DNA from: Pseudoalteromonas sp. S16_S37
Lineage (GTDB): Bacteria > Pseudomonadota > Gammaproteobacteria > Enterobacterales > Alteromonadaceae
Assembly (NCBI RefSeq): GCF_014694405.1
Contig: NZ_JAAUWV010000048.1
Location: 1 to 33,369 of the forward strand
Reading direction: 5' to 3'
DNA: 33,369 nucleotides
Positions 1 through 9,083 of the stretch are shown here, in pieces. Positions within the stretch are counted from its first letter, which is position 1; every line of letters starts with the position of its first letter. The notes under the pieces were generated by a model, which saw only the letters and a program-made list of their open reading frames with translations, did no database searches and had not been told where the DNA came from. The position numbers and the translations under genes are program-made.

Positions 1-78
1 TCTATTGGATATATTTCACCAGCTCAATATGAAGCTGATTTCTATGATAATTTAAAAGAGTCAGGTAAAGTAGCCTGA
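1..78 (+). CDS. IS3-family transposase (OrfB), C-terminal fragment
   Basis: The window opens inside a reading frame that encodes 25 residues and then stops with TGA. The fragment begins SIGYISPAQYEADFYDN, which matches the C-terminal end of the DDE integrase (OrfB) of IS3-family elements, where a GY[IL]SP motif precedes a charged tail. The rest of the gene lies left of the window, so its catalytic residues cannot be checked. The right inverted repeat follows directly. The subgroup is inferred from the terminal repeat. Confidence 0.8.
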   Translation, partial: SIGYISPAQYEADFYDNLKESGKVA

Positions 79-116
79 CTTAAACAACTAGTCTCCGATG
101 AACTCGGGGCGATTCA
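1..116 (+). mobile_element. Right end of an IS3-family element (partial)
   Basis: The transposase C-terminus is followed by GTCTCCGATGAACTCGGGGC and GATTCA, ending at 116. Read inward this is TGAATCGCCCCGAGT...GGAGAC, the terminal inverted-repeat type of the IS3/IS51/IS407-like subgroups (TGAnCCGCCCCGG...GGAGAC). The inverted repeat is about 91-116. The next bases, GTA (117-119), would be one copy of the 3-4 bp target duplication. The other end is outside the window. Confidence 0.8.
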
Positions 117-419
117 GTATACGGTTTTTATTTGCCATATCAGTTCATTGTCGATAATTAAATTTGAATGGACTTAGTTTGAATTGACACCCTTTAAAGC
201 GAAAGTTAATATTTGGTAAAAATATTTGGCTTTTATCTTTACGTGTAGTGTAATTGTTATTTTTCTAATGGCTTTATATTTGAAATGTTAAATGGCTTAG
301 ATGTTGAAGGTTTATCAGCCAGCTGAACAAATCTTCTGTACAGAGTTTGACTATGGCATTTGGGTCGAAATAAATAACTTATCACATTCTAGGGTCAATA
401 TGTGGAGGATGCATAAACG
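117..419. other. Gap between IS end and small membrane-protein gene
   Basis: This A+T-rich 303-base stretch holds no supported gene. It contains one near-consensus sigma-70 promoter (184-212, listed separately) and about 200 bases that would be the leader of the next gene. I saw no convincing terminator, riboswitch or tRNA in it. Confidence 0.6.
184..212 (+). promoter_or_regulatory. Near-consensus sigma-70 promoter
   Basis: TTGACA (184-189) is followed by exactly 17 bases and TAATAT (207-212). The -35 is perfect, the -10 matches five of six positions, and the spacing is optimal. Transcription would start near 219 and give a leader of about 200 bases before the gene at 420. There is no obvious closer promoter for that gene. 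Confidence 0.65.
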
Positions 420-773
420 ATGCAACCGGTTATAATTTTTATAGTTTTGATGGTTGTTGCGATCGCATTGGCGGTTGGCATGATTGTGCAAGGGCATGGA
501 TGTAACCGTCTTGAACTTTGTATTCGTCGTTGCTTTATAAAGGGTGACATTGAAGAGCAAGTGCCTGAAAAAATTCAACATACTGCCTACTATCTAATGC
601 TTGAGTTGGGTGATCTGCTAGAGAGCGATAAAGATATTGAACAATACTACGGTGTTAAAACTGTTTTCAATCATGTTAGTGCTCTACGTGCTGAAACTCT
701 AGGATATCGCGAGCAGACGACAATCCCAATGAGACCAGAAGCGCAGCCGAGTTATCTTAAAGTGATAAAATAA
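420..773 (+). CDS. Small single-pass membrane protein, function unknown
   Basis: I do not recognise this 117-residue protein. Residues 4-24 (IIFIVLMVVAIALAVGMIV) form one strongly hydrophobic helix at the N-terminus. The remaining 90 or so residues are soluble and partly acidic. A short Cys-containing basic stretch (HGCNRLELCIRRC) follows the helix. A GGAGG Shine-Dalgarno sequence at 404-408 supports the ATG at 420. The ATG at 409 is in another frame and stops after seven codons. The gene converges on the kinase-like gene that ends at 795, with a small GCTAG/CTAGC inverted repeat (781-794) between them. Its promoter is probably the one at 184-212. Confidence 0.7.
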   Translation: MQPVIIFIVLMVVAIALAVGMIVQGHGCNRLELCIRRCFIKGDIEEQVPEKIQHTAYYLMLELGDLLESDKDIEQYYGVKTVFNHVSALRAETLGYREQTTIPMRPEAQPSYLKVIK

Positions 774-794
774 GCGCGATGCTAGTCAACTAGC

Positions 795-2312
795 TTACTT
801 CCCTATTGGAAGGTGCACATACACTTCCGTGCCAAGGCTTTGATCTGTTCTAAAAGCCAGCCTTCCCCCTTGCTCTTCACAGAGTAGCCTTGCAGTATAG
901 GTTCCCATGCCTAAATGTCCCGGCTTGCCATAACTGACGAATTTTTCAAAAAATTGTTCTTGAACTTGCTGTGGCACAGCGTCTGAGTTGTGTATTGTGA
1001 TGACGATATGACCGTCGCTTTGACTGGCATTAATATTGATACTTGCTCTTTTACTCGATGCCTCTATGGCATTTTTTATGAGATGGATCAGCAGTGTATA
1101 AGTAAGAGTCTGCTCACCGAAAAACTGCAAAGTTTTATCTACAGAGGTATGGGCGCTAAGTTTATATTGGCTCAGCATGTTTGCTAAATTTTCTAGTACG
1201 TTATCAATGACCAGAGACAGATTATGAGACTGTGGGCTTAGTGTGTAACTGCCCTTTTCAATTTTACACAGTGCTGAAATTCCATCTAAGTGCAATTGTA
1301 GTTGGTTGCAACTGAATTTTATCTCATTGAGATAGTGTTTTGCTTGCTCTGGTTGATGTAAATGATTAGCCAAAAGGTCGCTCGCTTGCTTGATATGAGC
1401 AACGGGCTTGGACAATTCATTTTGATTCAAACTGTCAAACTCGTCTCTGAGTCGTGCATTCTCAAGCATGGTGTCGATTTGATCTCGCATCAATCTATTT
1501 GAGTGAATGTTTCTACAGTGTGCTTGCACTCTTGATTTTACTATGGCCGGATTGGCTGGTTTAGTAATGTAATCGACCGCTCCCAATGAAAGGCCTTTGA
1601 CAACGTGTTCAGTTTGCTCAAGCGCGCTTAGAAAAATAACCGTAATGTGCTGGGTATTGGGATCAGACTTTAGTTTCTGACAGACTTGTAAGCCGTCCAT
1701 TTCTGGCATCATGATATCGAGCAAGATAATGTCTGGCTGAGGCTCTACAGCGCATATTTGTAGCGCTTTTTTACCATTTAATGCCGCTCGCACCTTATAG
1801 TCTTTACGCAAAATATCACTGATCACTTTGATGTTGTCTGCAACATCGTCAACAATTAATACTTGGATCTGATTGTCTTGGTTTGGTTTTGCATCTTGTT
1901 CAAGCTCACCTTGATAGGCACGAATTGGTCGTGAGAGGGCGCGTTGAATTCGTGACGTTAGTTGCTTGCTAGAAAAGGGCTTGACCACAAATTCTGATAC
2001 GCCGCATTGGATTGCTCGAACGACGTGCGATTGCTCAATCGTGGAAGATGTCATGAGAAATGGAATATTCGCGGTTCGAGGGGTAGTACGAACTTGTGTT
2101 AAAAAGTCGATCCCAGATACGCCAGACAGCTGCCACTCTGCAATTATCAGGTCAACATCGTGATAGGCAAGTTTATCAAGCGCATCATTGCCATGGGAGC
2201 TTTGAATGACCATGACTTCTCCGAACTCATGGAGCACTTTACTAATCATCGCTCTAAATGCTTCGAAAGGGTCAACGATGAGCACGGTCATTTTCTTTGA
2301 GGGAGCGTTCAT
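795..2312 (-). CDS. Double-receiver protein with degenerate histidine-kinase domain
   Basis: Counting from the ATG at 2312, the order is REC1 (about 8-125), REC2 (about 148-265), a DHp-like helix (about 285-355) and a HATPase_c-like domain (about 370-505). REC2 is canonical: phospho-acceptor D199 in LLDIMMPEMDG and K251 in TKP. REC1 has Glu (E59, LIIAEWQ) where the acceptor Asp belongs, although K111 is kept. In the DHp helix the usual HELRTP box reads NELSKP, so the phosphorylated His is Asn (N298). The ATPase domain keeps the N box (KNAIEAS) and a G2-like GHLGMGT, but the G1 DxGxG is HNSDA. Autokinase activity is therefore doubtful and a scaffold or sensor role is plausible. No DNA-binding domain or membrane segment is present. 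An in-frame TTG at 2336 would add eight residues but has no Shine-Dalgarno. The gene is divergent from the hybrid kinase, suggesting a shared pathway. Confidence 0.88.
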   Translation of the reverse strand: MNAPSKKMTVLIVDPFEAFRAMISKVLHEFGEVMVIQSSHGNDALDKLAYHDVDLIIAEWQLSGVSGIDFLTQVRTTPRTANIPFLMTSSTIEQSHVVRAIQCGVSEFVVKPFSSKQLTSRIQRALSRPIRAYQGELEQDAKPNQDNQIQVLIVDDVADNIKVISDILRKDYKVRAALNGKKALQICAVEPQPDIILLDIMMPEMDGLQVCQKLKSDPNTQHITVIFLSALEQTEHVVKGLSLGAVDYITKPANPAIVKSRVQAHCRNIHSNRLMRDQIDTMLENARLRDEFDSLNQNELSKPVAHIKQASDLLANHLHQPEQAKHYLNEIKFSCNQLQLHLDGISALCKIEKGSYTLSPQSHNLSLVIDNVLENLANMLSQYKLSAHTSVDKTLQFFGEQTLTYTLLIHLIKNAIEASSKRASININASQSDGHIVITIHNSDAVPQQVQEQFFEKFVSYGKPGHLGMGTYTARLLCEEQGGRLAFRTDQSLGTEVYVHLPIGK

Positions 2313-2407
2313 GAATCCACTTTTTTTTCCAGCCAATTGTATAGTAATAGCATAAGGGCTAGCAGATGCATCATGAAGGGTAAATATCCTTAAATTAGTG
2401 AAATTAC

Positions 2408-2416
2408 TGTTATAAT
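2408..2416 (+). promoter_or_regulatory. Extended -10 promoter element of the hybrid kinase gene
   Basis: TGTTATAAT reads as an extended -10 (TGn followed by a perfect TATAAT at 2411-2416). No good -35 lies 17 bases upstream, as expected of extended -10 promoters. It lies in the divergent intergenic region, 68 bases before the GTG at 2484. Confidence 0.5.
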
Positions 2417-2483
2417 TTTAGTTTTATGTTGGCCGACATCGGTCGTAGGTTATTACGTTGCGTGGACCTACCTTGGAGTGTTT

Positions 2484-5400
2484 GTGAAACCATCGTTCGT
2501 CGCTTTTATCTTATTGGCTGTTACGCTTTTTGCGGCTACTCAAAATAACGCCCAAGCACAAGTGGTAAGTCCTGAGCTAAAAGTGGAGCATATTTCGGCC
2601 TACAACGGGCTGTCTAATCCGCAAATTTACGCGCTAGCTAAGGACTCTAATGGCTATATGTGGTTCGCAAGCGCAGATGGCATTATGCGCTACGATGGCT
2701 ACCAATTTGTTACCTATAAAAATGATGTAAACCTCGGTGATTCTCTATCCGCTAATAGCGTTTCAAGTATTCTTTTTGATAGTCAGGGAAGACTTTGGGC
2801 TGGTACATGGGGAGGTGGGCTCAATTTGCTCACGGGTCCCCAGTCGTTTTTACATCTTCGCCATGATAGTAAAAAAGAGGATTCATTAGGCGCGGATAAA
2901 ATTCAAACTTTATTTGAAAGCCGCGATGGTACTTTATGGGTTGGTACTAATGGCGGTGGGTTAAATCAATTACAAACTGATCAGCTCAGCTTTAAGCGCT
3001 TTATGTATGGCGCTGATGACCCAAACCACACTGGCAAGAATCGTGTTTGGAGTATTAGCGAAGATACGCAAGGGGGCATTTGGTATGGCACATCATATGG
3101 TTTGCAAAAGCTGGATAGACAAACCGGCCAAGTTACCAGTTTTGACATGAGTTCAAGTCAGCTAGACCACCAAGAAGTTCGACACGTCTCGTTTGATGAA
3201 CAAGGACGAATGTGGCTCGCCACAAGGCGTAGTTTTGGTTTATTTTCACCTCAAACCGGCCAGTATCAAACATTTGACTTGCCTTCAGAGAGCTTGCCCA
3301 GTATTTCCAGTATGCTACATCATAACGGTGACATTATTTTGTCAACTTTTGCCGGTATTTATCGCTTTTCTTCGACCAAGCGTGAGTTTGTAAACATGCC
3401 GCACACGTCTGAGCTGGCATTGCTATCAAGTAGAGACGTTAGGCAGATCTTGCTAGATAAAACAGGGTTACTTTGGGCAGCAACGCGCTATTCGGGCGTG
3501 GTGAAAATTTATCCCGAGCCACCTATTTTTATCTCCCATCAGAATTATTTACAAGATTACTTACTATCTGGGTTATTTCGTCAAGTTCTGAGTATGGCTG
3601 AAGCTCGTCAGGGTGGAGTGTGGTTAGGTACGGGCAGAGGGCTCGTGCATTTTGACGCAAAACAGACGTTTACACCCTTTGCTAAGCGCTCAGAGCTGAC
3701 GGGAGATTACCGGTTGCGCATCCATAAACTGGCACGCAATCAATATGATCAATTGTTTGCAGCAACAAATTTCGGTCTTTACCGCGTTGATGAACAAACA
3801 AATGAGTTGCATTTGGTCCCCTTGTTTTGGCTCAACGATGAGCGCCACTCTATAGAAGATATTGTCTTTGACCGTCAAGGCTGGGCTTGGCTGATCCTTG
3901 GTGGGCAAAATTCAGTCATAAGATGGCGGCTTGGCACGGATCAATACCAATCTTTGCTGCCCCATGTAGATGCTAACTTTTTATTTGTCGACAGTGAGCA
4001 GCGGATTTGGGCAGGAACCGATGGTGAGGGGGTGTTTCGAATAGAGTCAAATGGCCTAAACTCGGTTCAATTCATCACGCATAGTGACGAAGCGAGTTTG
4101 AGTAATAACTATGTGAATCAAGCAATAGAGTTTGATGGTAAAGTTTGGCTAGCGACTAATAATGGTTTGACCAGTTATGACCTAAAAAGCCGTCACTTTA
4201 AGCGCTTTAACAACACTACAATAGATACTTCATTTGTTGTTAAGTCAATGATAGCAGATAAAAAAGGGCTTTTATGGCTTGCGACATCAAGTGGTATATA
4301 CAAGGTAGATACAAAAAATAACGTATTTCACCATTTTACCACCCATGATGGACTGGCAAACAACCATTTCTTGGTGCGCTCTCAAGCAATGGTCGAAGAT
4401 CAGATCTTGTTTGGGAGTATTGATGGGATAACACGTTTCTCACCTGATAAAGTCAAAGTTAATACGGCTATTCCCAAATTAGTGTTTACTCAGGCGTGGG
4501 TGGATGAACAGCGAGTTGAAGACTTAAGTCAACCAATAATCATGAAGCCAAAAAATCATACGTTGTCTGTATATTTCTCAGCTTTGGATTATCAAGCTCC
4601 TACAGATAACCGCTATCGAACGTGGTTAGTTGGTTATCAAAATGGTTGGAGCGATATTACCGCAAGCCATAAAGTAACTTATCGAGATTTGCCTCCGGGT
4701 GAATACGAACTGCGAGTTCGGGGCAGTAATAATCATGGTGTGTGGAATGACCAAGGTATAGCCATCAAAATTGTGCGCGTACCCGCTTGGTTTCAAACAT
4801 TATGGTTCCAAATATCAATGCCAATATTGTTAGTTATGATGGTGGCCAGTGCAATAGCTTGGCGTTTCAGGCGACTCAGCTTGGCTGGCATGAAGTTGGA
4901 GCAAAAAGTGGCTCAGCGTACGCAAGATATTATTGTGCTCGCAGAGGTTGGTAAGGATGCAGCTGCAAGCCATGATATGGGTAAAATTTGCCATACGATC
5001 AATGCTCACCTGTCTAATACTCTTGCCTTTGACTTTTTTGCGGTTGGGCTTTATCAGCAAGATGAGCAAATGATGGAGTTTATTTTTGCGGAACAAAGTG
5101 GTAACCCACTGTCGCTATTAGATATTGAGATAAGCAATAATAGCCTTCCTGAAAGCATCTGCATAAAACTAGGTACTGAGCTGTTACTTGATAATAGTGA
5201 TACGTGGCAAGAGTACAATTTGCAGCCATCTGATAGCTTAAATGGTGCGCAGACCCAATCTGTATTTTGTATGCCTTTGGTTGTGGACGGCAAGGTGCTT
5301 GGTATTTTTTCGTTGCAATCAGATAAAGAGCAGGCATTTGGCGAGGCTCAGCTGAGTATTTTGCGAGTCGTTGGTAATCATTTGGCGGTAGCATTAGCAA

Positions 5401-8060
5401 ACTCTTTATCCTATGGCGAGCTTAAAGATGCAGAGCAACGTATTGAATTGGCAATGCATGGTGCAAATGTGGGCACCTGGGAGTGGGATAGTTATAAAGA
5501 TATTCTGCTAACGAATACAGTTTGGTCAACGATGCTGGGATATTTTGATAATGAGCTTGAGCAAAAACATGGTAAAGGGATAGCACGTTGGCGCTCACTG
5601 ATTCATCCTGATGATTTTGATCATGTGCAAAATACGCTAATTGCATATTTTAAAAAGCAGTCATCTATGTTCCGCTGTGAATTTAGAATGCGCACTGCAG
5701 ATGATAAGTGGAAGTGGATACTCAGCATTGGTCGCAGCTTTCACCAAGATAGCAAAACCCAAAAGCGCAGTATATTCGGTATTAATATGGATATTTCTGA
5801 CGCAAAAACACTGGAGTCAGCGTTAAAACAGGCCAAAGAAACGGCTGAGAGTGCCACCCAAGCTAAATCTGACTTTTTGTCTAACATGTCTCATGAAATC
5901 CGTACGCCCATGAACGCCATTATCGGCATGAGTTACTTGGTGTTAGATACAGAGCTTAATCGCAAACAACGTAATTATGTAGAGAAAATCCACCGCAGTG
6001 CCGAGTCTTTGTTGGGGATCATCAATGATATTTTAGACTTTTCTAAAATTGAAGCGGGCAAATTGGATATTGAAGCTGTGCCGTTCTCATTAGAAGAGGC
6101 TTTATCAAATTGTATCGATGTGCTGAGCATTAAGGCTCAGGAGAAAGACTTAAAAGTCAGTGTGTCAATTGACTCGCATATTCCCTACCAGCTCAGTGGT
6201 GATCCATTACGTATTAGTCAGGTGCTATTAAATTTGGGCAGTAATGCCATTAAGTTTACTGAGCAAGGTGGCCAAGTTATGTTTAATGTCACCTTGGAGG
6301 AAAAAAGTCAAAATCAGCTCACGCTAGCCGTTGCAGTCATTGATTCGGGAATAGGTATGACGCAAGAGCAGCAACGTAAGTTGTTTGAATCGTTCAGCCA
6401 AGCTGACTCATCAATCACACGTAAGTTCGGTGGCACTGGGTTGGGGTTAGCCATCAGTCAGAAACTCGTTACCTTGATGGGGGGAAAAATTGAGTGTCAG
6501 AGCACCCCCGATATTGGCAGTACGTTTTCGTTCACTATTGCATTGCAATGCTTATCGGATAAGCTAATTGAAGCGCCTGAGCTGTTAATAAGTCACGCTT
6601 TAGTGGTGGATGACGATCAATATGCTAGCAGGGCTTTATCGCGCTACTTGGAGCATGGCAATTTGCACGTACAATGCTTTAGCAGCGCACAAATGAAACA
6701 AATAGAACCGTTGTTAACACAAACCGATATTTTGTTTGTTGATCAAAACTCTGAGCAACAATTATCACTTATTAAGAAGTTTAAAGAACACCGTCCCGAT
6801 TGCTATGTTGTACTCATGGCCGATTATGATACTGAGCACCTGCAGCATATTGCTGCAAGGGATGCTAAGACGCTATTGCTGACTAAGCCTATTTTTCCAA
6901 CTCACTTATATTCAGTAATGAGTAAGCTCGGTGGAGCAAGCATAGACAATCAAGACGTGCCGGTGGATCAAAATAATGAACAACCACTTCGCAACCTTAA
7001 CTTACTTTTGGTTGAGGACAATGAATTAAATCAAGAGCTTGCTGTAGCATTGTTAACGAAGCATGGGGCGCAAGTTGAGGTTGCAAGTAATGGTCAACAA
7101 GCGTTAGATATTTTAAAAAGCCACTCATTTGATGGGGTGCTAATGGATTGCCAAATGCCTTTAATGGATGGGTATGAAACAACCAAGCGGATCCGCACAC
7201 AGGCACATTTAATAAATCTCCCTATTATTGCCATGACCGCGAGCGTTACAAAAGACAATCAGCATGCAGTTAAAGCATGTGGTATGAATGATATTATTTT
7301 TAAACCGATTAATATCGCTGACATGATAACGACGATAATAAAGTGGGTTTCGCCAACCAAAACTGTCACTGTCCCTGAAAAAAAGGATATTCATCATGAT
7401 GAAATTAAAGCCTTTTCTGGCATAGAAGGGCTTGATCCAAAAGCCGGGTTGCGCATAGCTGATGGCGATTTTGCATTGTATATACAACTGCTGAGGCGCT
7501 TTGCGGACAAAGAAGAGGCATTTGTTCAACAGTTAACAGGTTTATTGTCTGAAAATGTACAAGATAACGGCAAAATTGCGCATTGGGTACATACATTTAA
7601 GGCGCTAGCGGGTAATATCGGAGCGTGTGAACTACAGCGCTTAGCCTCGGAACTCGAACACACATGTTTGCAAGGCAGTGGTAATATACTGCCACATATT
7701 GAGGCAATTCAACACAGCTTGCCAACTTTTATGCAGCGTATTAAAAGCGTATTGCGAAATTTAAAACCACACTACAAAGTGCACACTCATGCACAAGGTA
7801 CTGCTACACAGCGCCAGGATACCACCCAAATAAAAAACAAATTCAAGATACTCAGTAGTATGCTTGCCGACAGTGACACTGGGGCAGCGGATGTGGTTGA
7901 TGAATTAATCAGTTTACTGCCATATAAGAGCTATCAGCCCCAGTTACTAGAACTGGCGCGGCTCCTTGATGAATATGATTTTGAGAATGCGACTATCTTG
8001 ATGCAGTTGGTGCAAACTCAATGGGTAGTTGAGCATTGTGATGATAAACCAAACGCTTAA
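2484..8060 (+). CDS. Giant hybrid histidine kinase with periplasmic propeller sensor
   Basis: This 1858-residue sensor carries a full phosphorelay. A signal peptide (about 1-25) precedes a periplasmic region of repeated propeller blades (motifs such as LWVGTNGGGL, IWAGTDGEGV, LWLATSSGIY; about 30-680), a Y_Y_Y domain (about 690-766) and one membrane helix (about 772-794). The cytoplasmic part has GAF (about 815-972), PAS (about 982-1109), HisKA with H1137 in NMSHEIRTPMN, HATPase_c (DSGIGM, GGTGLGL), REC1 (about 1371-1480), REC2 (D1555 in VLMDCQMP; about 1504-1622) and Hpt with H1703 in VHTFKALAGN. REC1 keeps Asp (LFVDQ) and Lys (LTKP) but is divergent. The layout matches 'hybrid two-component' sensors that often sense carbohydrate fragments, although the ligand here is unknown. 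There is no DNA-binding output, so a separate regulator is expected. GTG at 2484 is preferred over GTG at 2478 because GGAG (2475-2478) sits five bases before it. Confidence 0.93.
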   Translation: MKPSFVAFILLAVTLFAATQNNAQAQVVSPELKVEHISAYNGLSNPQIYALAKDSNGYMWFASADGIMRYDGYQFVTYKNDVNLGDSLSANSVSSILFDSQGRLWAGTWGGGLNLLTGPQSFLHLRHDSKKEDSLGADKIQTLFESRDGTLWVGTNGGGLNQLQTDQLSFKRFMYGADDPNHTGKNRVWSISEDTQGGIWYGTSYGLQKLDRQTGQVTSFDMSSSQLDHQEVRHVSFDEQGRMWLATRRSFGLFSPQTGQYQTFDLPSESLPSISSMLHHNGDIILSTFAGIYRFSSTKREFVNMPHTSELALLSSRDVRQILLDKTGLLWAATRYSGVVKIYPEPPIFISHQNYLQDYLLSGLFRQVLSMAEARQGGVWLGTGRGLVHFDAKQTFTPFAKRSELTGDYRLRIHKLARNQYDQLFAATNFGLYRVDEQTNELHLVPLFWLNDERHSIEDIVFDRQGWAWLILGGQNSVIRWRLGTDQYQSLLPHVDANFLFVDSEQRIWAGTDGEGVFRIESNGLNSVQFITHSDEASLSNNYVNQAIEFDGKVWLATNNGLTSYDLKSRHFKRFNNTTIDTSFVVKSMIADKKGLLWLATSSGIYKVDTKNNVFHHFTTHDGLANNHFLVRSQAMVEDQILFGSIDGITRFSPDKVKVNTAIPKLVFTQAWVDEQRVEDLSQPIIMKPKNHTLSVYFSALDYQAPTDNRYRTWLVGYQNGWSDITASHKVTYRDLPPGEYELRVRGSNNHGVWNDQGIAIKIVRVPAWFQTLWFQISMPILLVMMVASAIAWRFRRLSLAGMKLEQKVAQRTQDIIVLAEVGKDAAASHDMGKICHTINAHLSNTLAFDFFAVGLYQQDEQMMEFIFAEQSGNPLSLLDIEISNNSLPESICIKLGTELLLDNSDTWQEYNLQPSDSLNGAQTQSVFCMPLVVDGKVLGIFSLQSDKEQAFGEAQLSILRVVGNHLAVALANSLSYGELKDAEQRIELAMHGANVGTWEWDSYKDILLTNTVWSTMLGYFDNELEQKHGKGIARWRSLIHPDDFDHVQNTLIAYFKKQSSMFRCEFRMRTADDKWKWILSIGRSFHQDSKTQKRSIFGINMDISDAKTLESALKQAKETAESATQAKSDFLSNMSHEIRTPMNAIIGMSYLVLDTELNRKQRNYVEKIHRSAESLLGIINDILDFSKIEAGKLDIEAVPFSLEEALSNCIDVLSIKAQEKDLKVSVSIDSHIPYQLSGDPLRISQVLLNLGSNAIKFTEQGGQVMFNVTLEEKSQNQLTLAVAVIDSGIGMTQEQQRKLFESFSQADSSITRKFGGTGLGLAISQKLVTLMGGKIECQSTPDIGSTFSFTIALQCLSDKLIEAPELLISHALVVDDDQYASRALSRYLEHGNLHVQCFSSAQMKQIEPLLTQTDILFVDQNSEQQLSLIKKFKEHRPDCYVVLMADYDTEHLQHIAARDAKTLLLTKPIFPTHLYSVMSKLGGASIDNQDVPVDQNNEQPLRNLNLLLVEDNELNQELAVALLTKHGAQVEVASNGQQALDILKSHSFDGVLMDCQMPLMDGYETTKRIRTQAHLINLPIIAMTASVTKDNQHAVKACGMNDIIFKPINIADMITTIIKWVSPTKTVTVPEKKDIHHDEIKAFSGIEGLDPKAGLRIADGDFALYIQLLRRFADKEEAFVQQLTGLLSENVQDNGKIAHWVHTFKALAGNIGACELQRLASELEHTCLQGSGNILPHIEAIQHSLPTFMQRIKSVLRNLKPHYKVHTHAQGTATQRQDTTQIKNKFKILSSMLADSDTGAADVVDELISLLPYKSYQPQLLELARLLDEYDFENATILMQLVQTQWVVEHCDDKPNA

Positions 8061-8130
8061 CTATGGCATGATGAGCGGTGCTAGTCAGCGAATGGCCCTC
8101 GTAATAATCGGCATAGGGTAAGACAGACCT

Positions 8131-8159
8131 TTAAAGCGAAGGTGCAGGCGTTCTATAAT
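8131..8159 (+). promoter_or_regulatory. Candidate sigma-70 promoter for the kdsB-like gene
   Basis: A perfect -10 TATAAT (8154-8159) has TTAAAG (8131-8136) 17 bases upstream, which matches three of six -35 positions. The predicted start near 8166 leaves a leader of about 55 bases before the ATG at 8221. Confidence 0.45.
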
Positions 8160-8220
8160 GTGCACAATTTAGGTTATTCATATGGTTTAGCCTTATTCAA
8201 ATATTTTTAAGGACTTTTCA

Positions 8221-9036
8221 ATGCATAAAACGTTGATAGTGATCCCTGCTAGATATGGCAGTACCAGATTACCGGGTAAACCTTTAATTAAAATAGCGGG
8301 CAGAGAGATGTTGTTACGCGTTGCTGATATCGCAAACCATGTCAGTAAACACCAACCACAGTGTGATTATGTGGTAGCAACAGATGATGAGCGTATTGTG
8401 CAATTGTGTCAGCAACATCAAGTGCCTTGTATGATGACGTCGCCAAAGTGTAGTAGTGGAACTGAACGTTGCTATGATGTATTACAGCAATTGACTGATA
8501 AACCTGACTTTATCGTTAATTTACAAGGCGATAATCCACTTTGCCCACCTTGGTTTATTAGTGGTCTGATTGAATCTTGGCGAGCGAGTAGCGCGGGCGA
8601 AGTATTCACACCTTATGTGGATTTAACTTGGCAGGAACTTGATAAGCTTAGAGAAGTGAAAAAGATCACGCCATTTAGTGGCACCACCGTACAGGTTAAC
8701 AAAGATCAACACGCTTTAACCTTCAGTAAAAACATCATTCCAGCAATACGAAAAGAAGCAGACATGCGCAAGTCTTCTGAGCTTTCGCCAGTAAAACGCC
8801 ATATTGGCTTGTATGGTTATACTGCAAAAGCGCTAGAGGCTTATTTTGCTTTACCTGAAAGCACCTATGAAAATTGTGAAGGTCTAGAGCAGATGCGCTT
8901 TTTAGAAAATGCGATGATTGTGAAAATGGTGCCTGTGAGCTATCAGGGTCGCACGGGGATGAGTGGCGTTGATAGCCCAGAGGATATCGAGCGCGCACAA
9001 GCCATTATTGCCACTGACGGTGAATACGAGCTGTAA
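8221..9036 (+). CDS. KdsB-family CMP-sugar synthetase (CMP-Kdo synthetase-like)
   Basis: KdsB couples CTP with Kdo (or an 8-amino variant) to make the CMP-sugar used for lipopolysaccharide or capsule. Family marks are present: the CTP-binding RYGSTRLPGKPL (11-22), SGTER (79-83), QGDNP (102-106) with Mg-binding D104, KRHIGLYGY (192-200), LEQMRFLEN, and GVDSPEDIER with second metal ligand D251. Two things are unusual. The usual QGDEP is QGDNP, and at 271 residues the protein is about 20 longer than typical KdsB. The gene is not beside lpxK or msbA, the usual place of kdsB in these bacteria; it stands with a histidine-phosphatase-fold gene 47 bases downstream. I infer a paralogue, perhaps for a capsule or a modified Kdo-like sugar, but cannot exclude that it is the only kdsB. 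The AAGGA ribosome site is well placed. Confidence 0.85.
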   Translation: MHKTLIVIPARYGSTRLPGKPLIKIAGREMLLRVADIANHVSKHQPQCDYVVATDDERIVQLCQQHQVPCMMTSPKCSSGTERCYDVLQQLTDKPDFIVNLQGDNPLCPPWFISGLIESWRASSAGEVFTPYVDLTWQELDKLREVKKITPFSGTTVQVNKDQHALTFSKNIIPAIRKEADMRKSSELSPVKRHIGLYGYTAKALEAYFALPESTYENCEGLEQMRFLENAMIVKMVPVSYQGRTGMSGVDSPEDIERAQAIIATDGEYEL

Positions 9037-9083
9037 TAACAGCACTAACGGTTATCATGTTTAACAAAATTGGATAAGTAGTA

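Noticed and set aside
5080..5400. Minus-strand frames within the hybrid kinase GAF region
   Set aside because: They are shadows of a long, clearly coding plus-strand gene and lack ribosome sites.
190..8144. Shared CCTTTAAAGCGAA motif at about 190 and 8128 as a regulatory repeat
   Set aside because: Only two short copies were found, one within a promoter spacer and one spanning a -35 region. Chance similarity is more likely.
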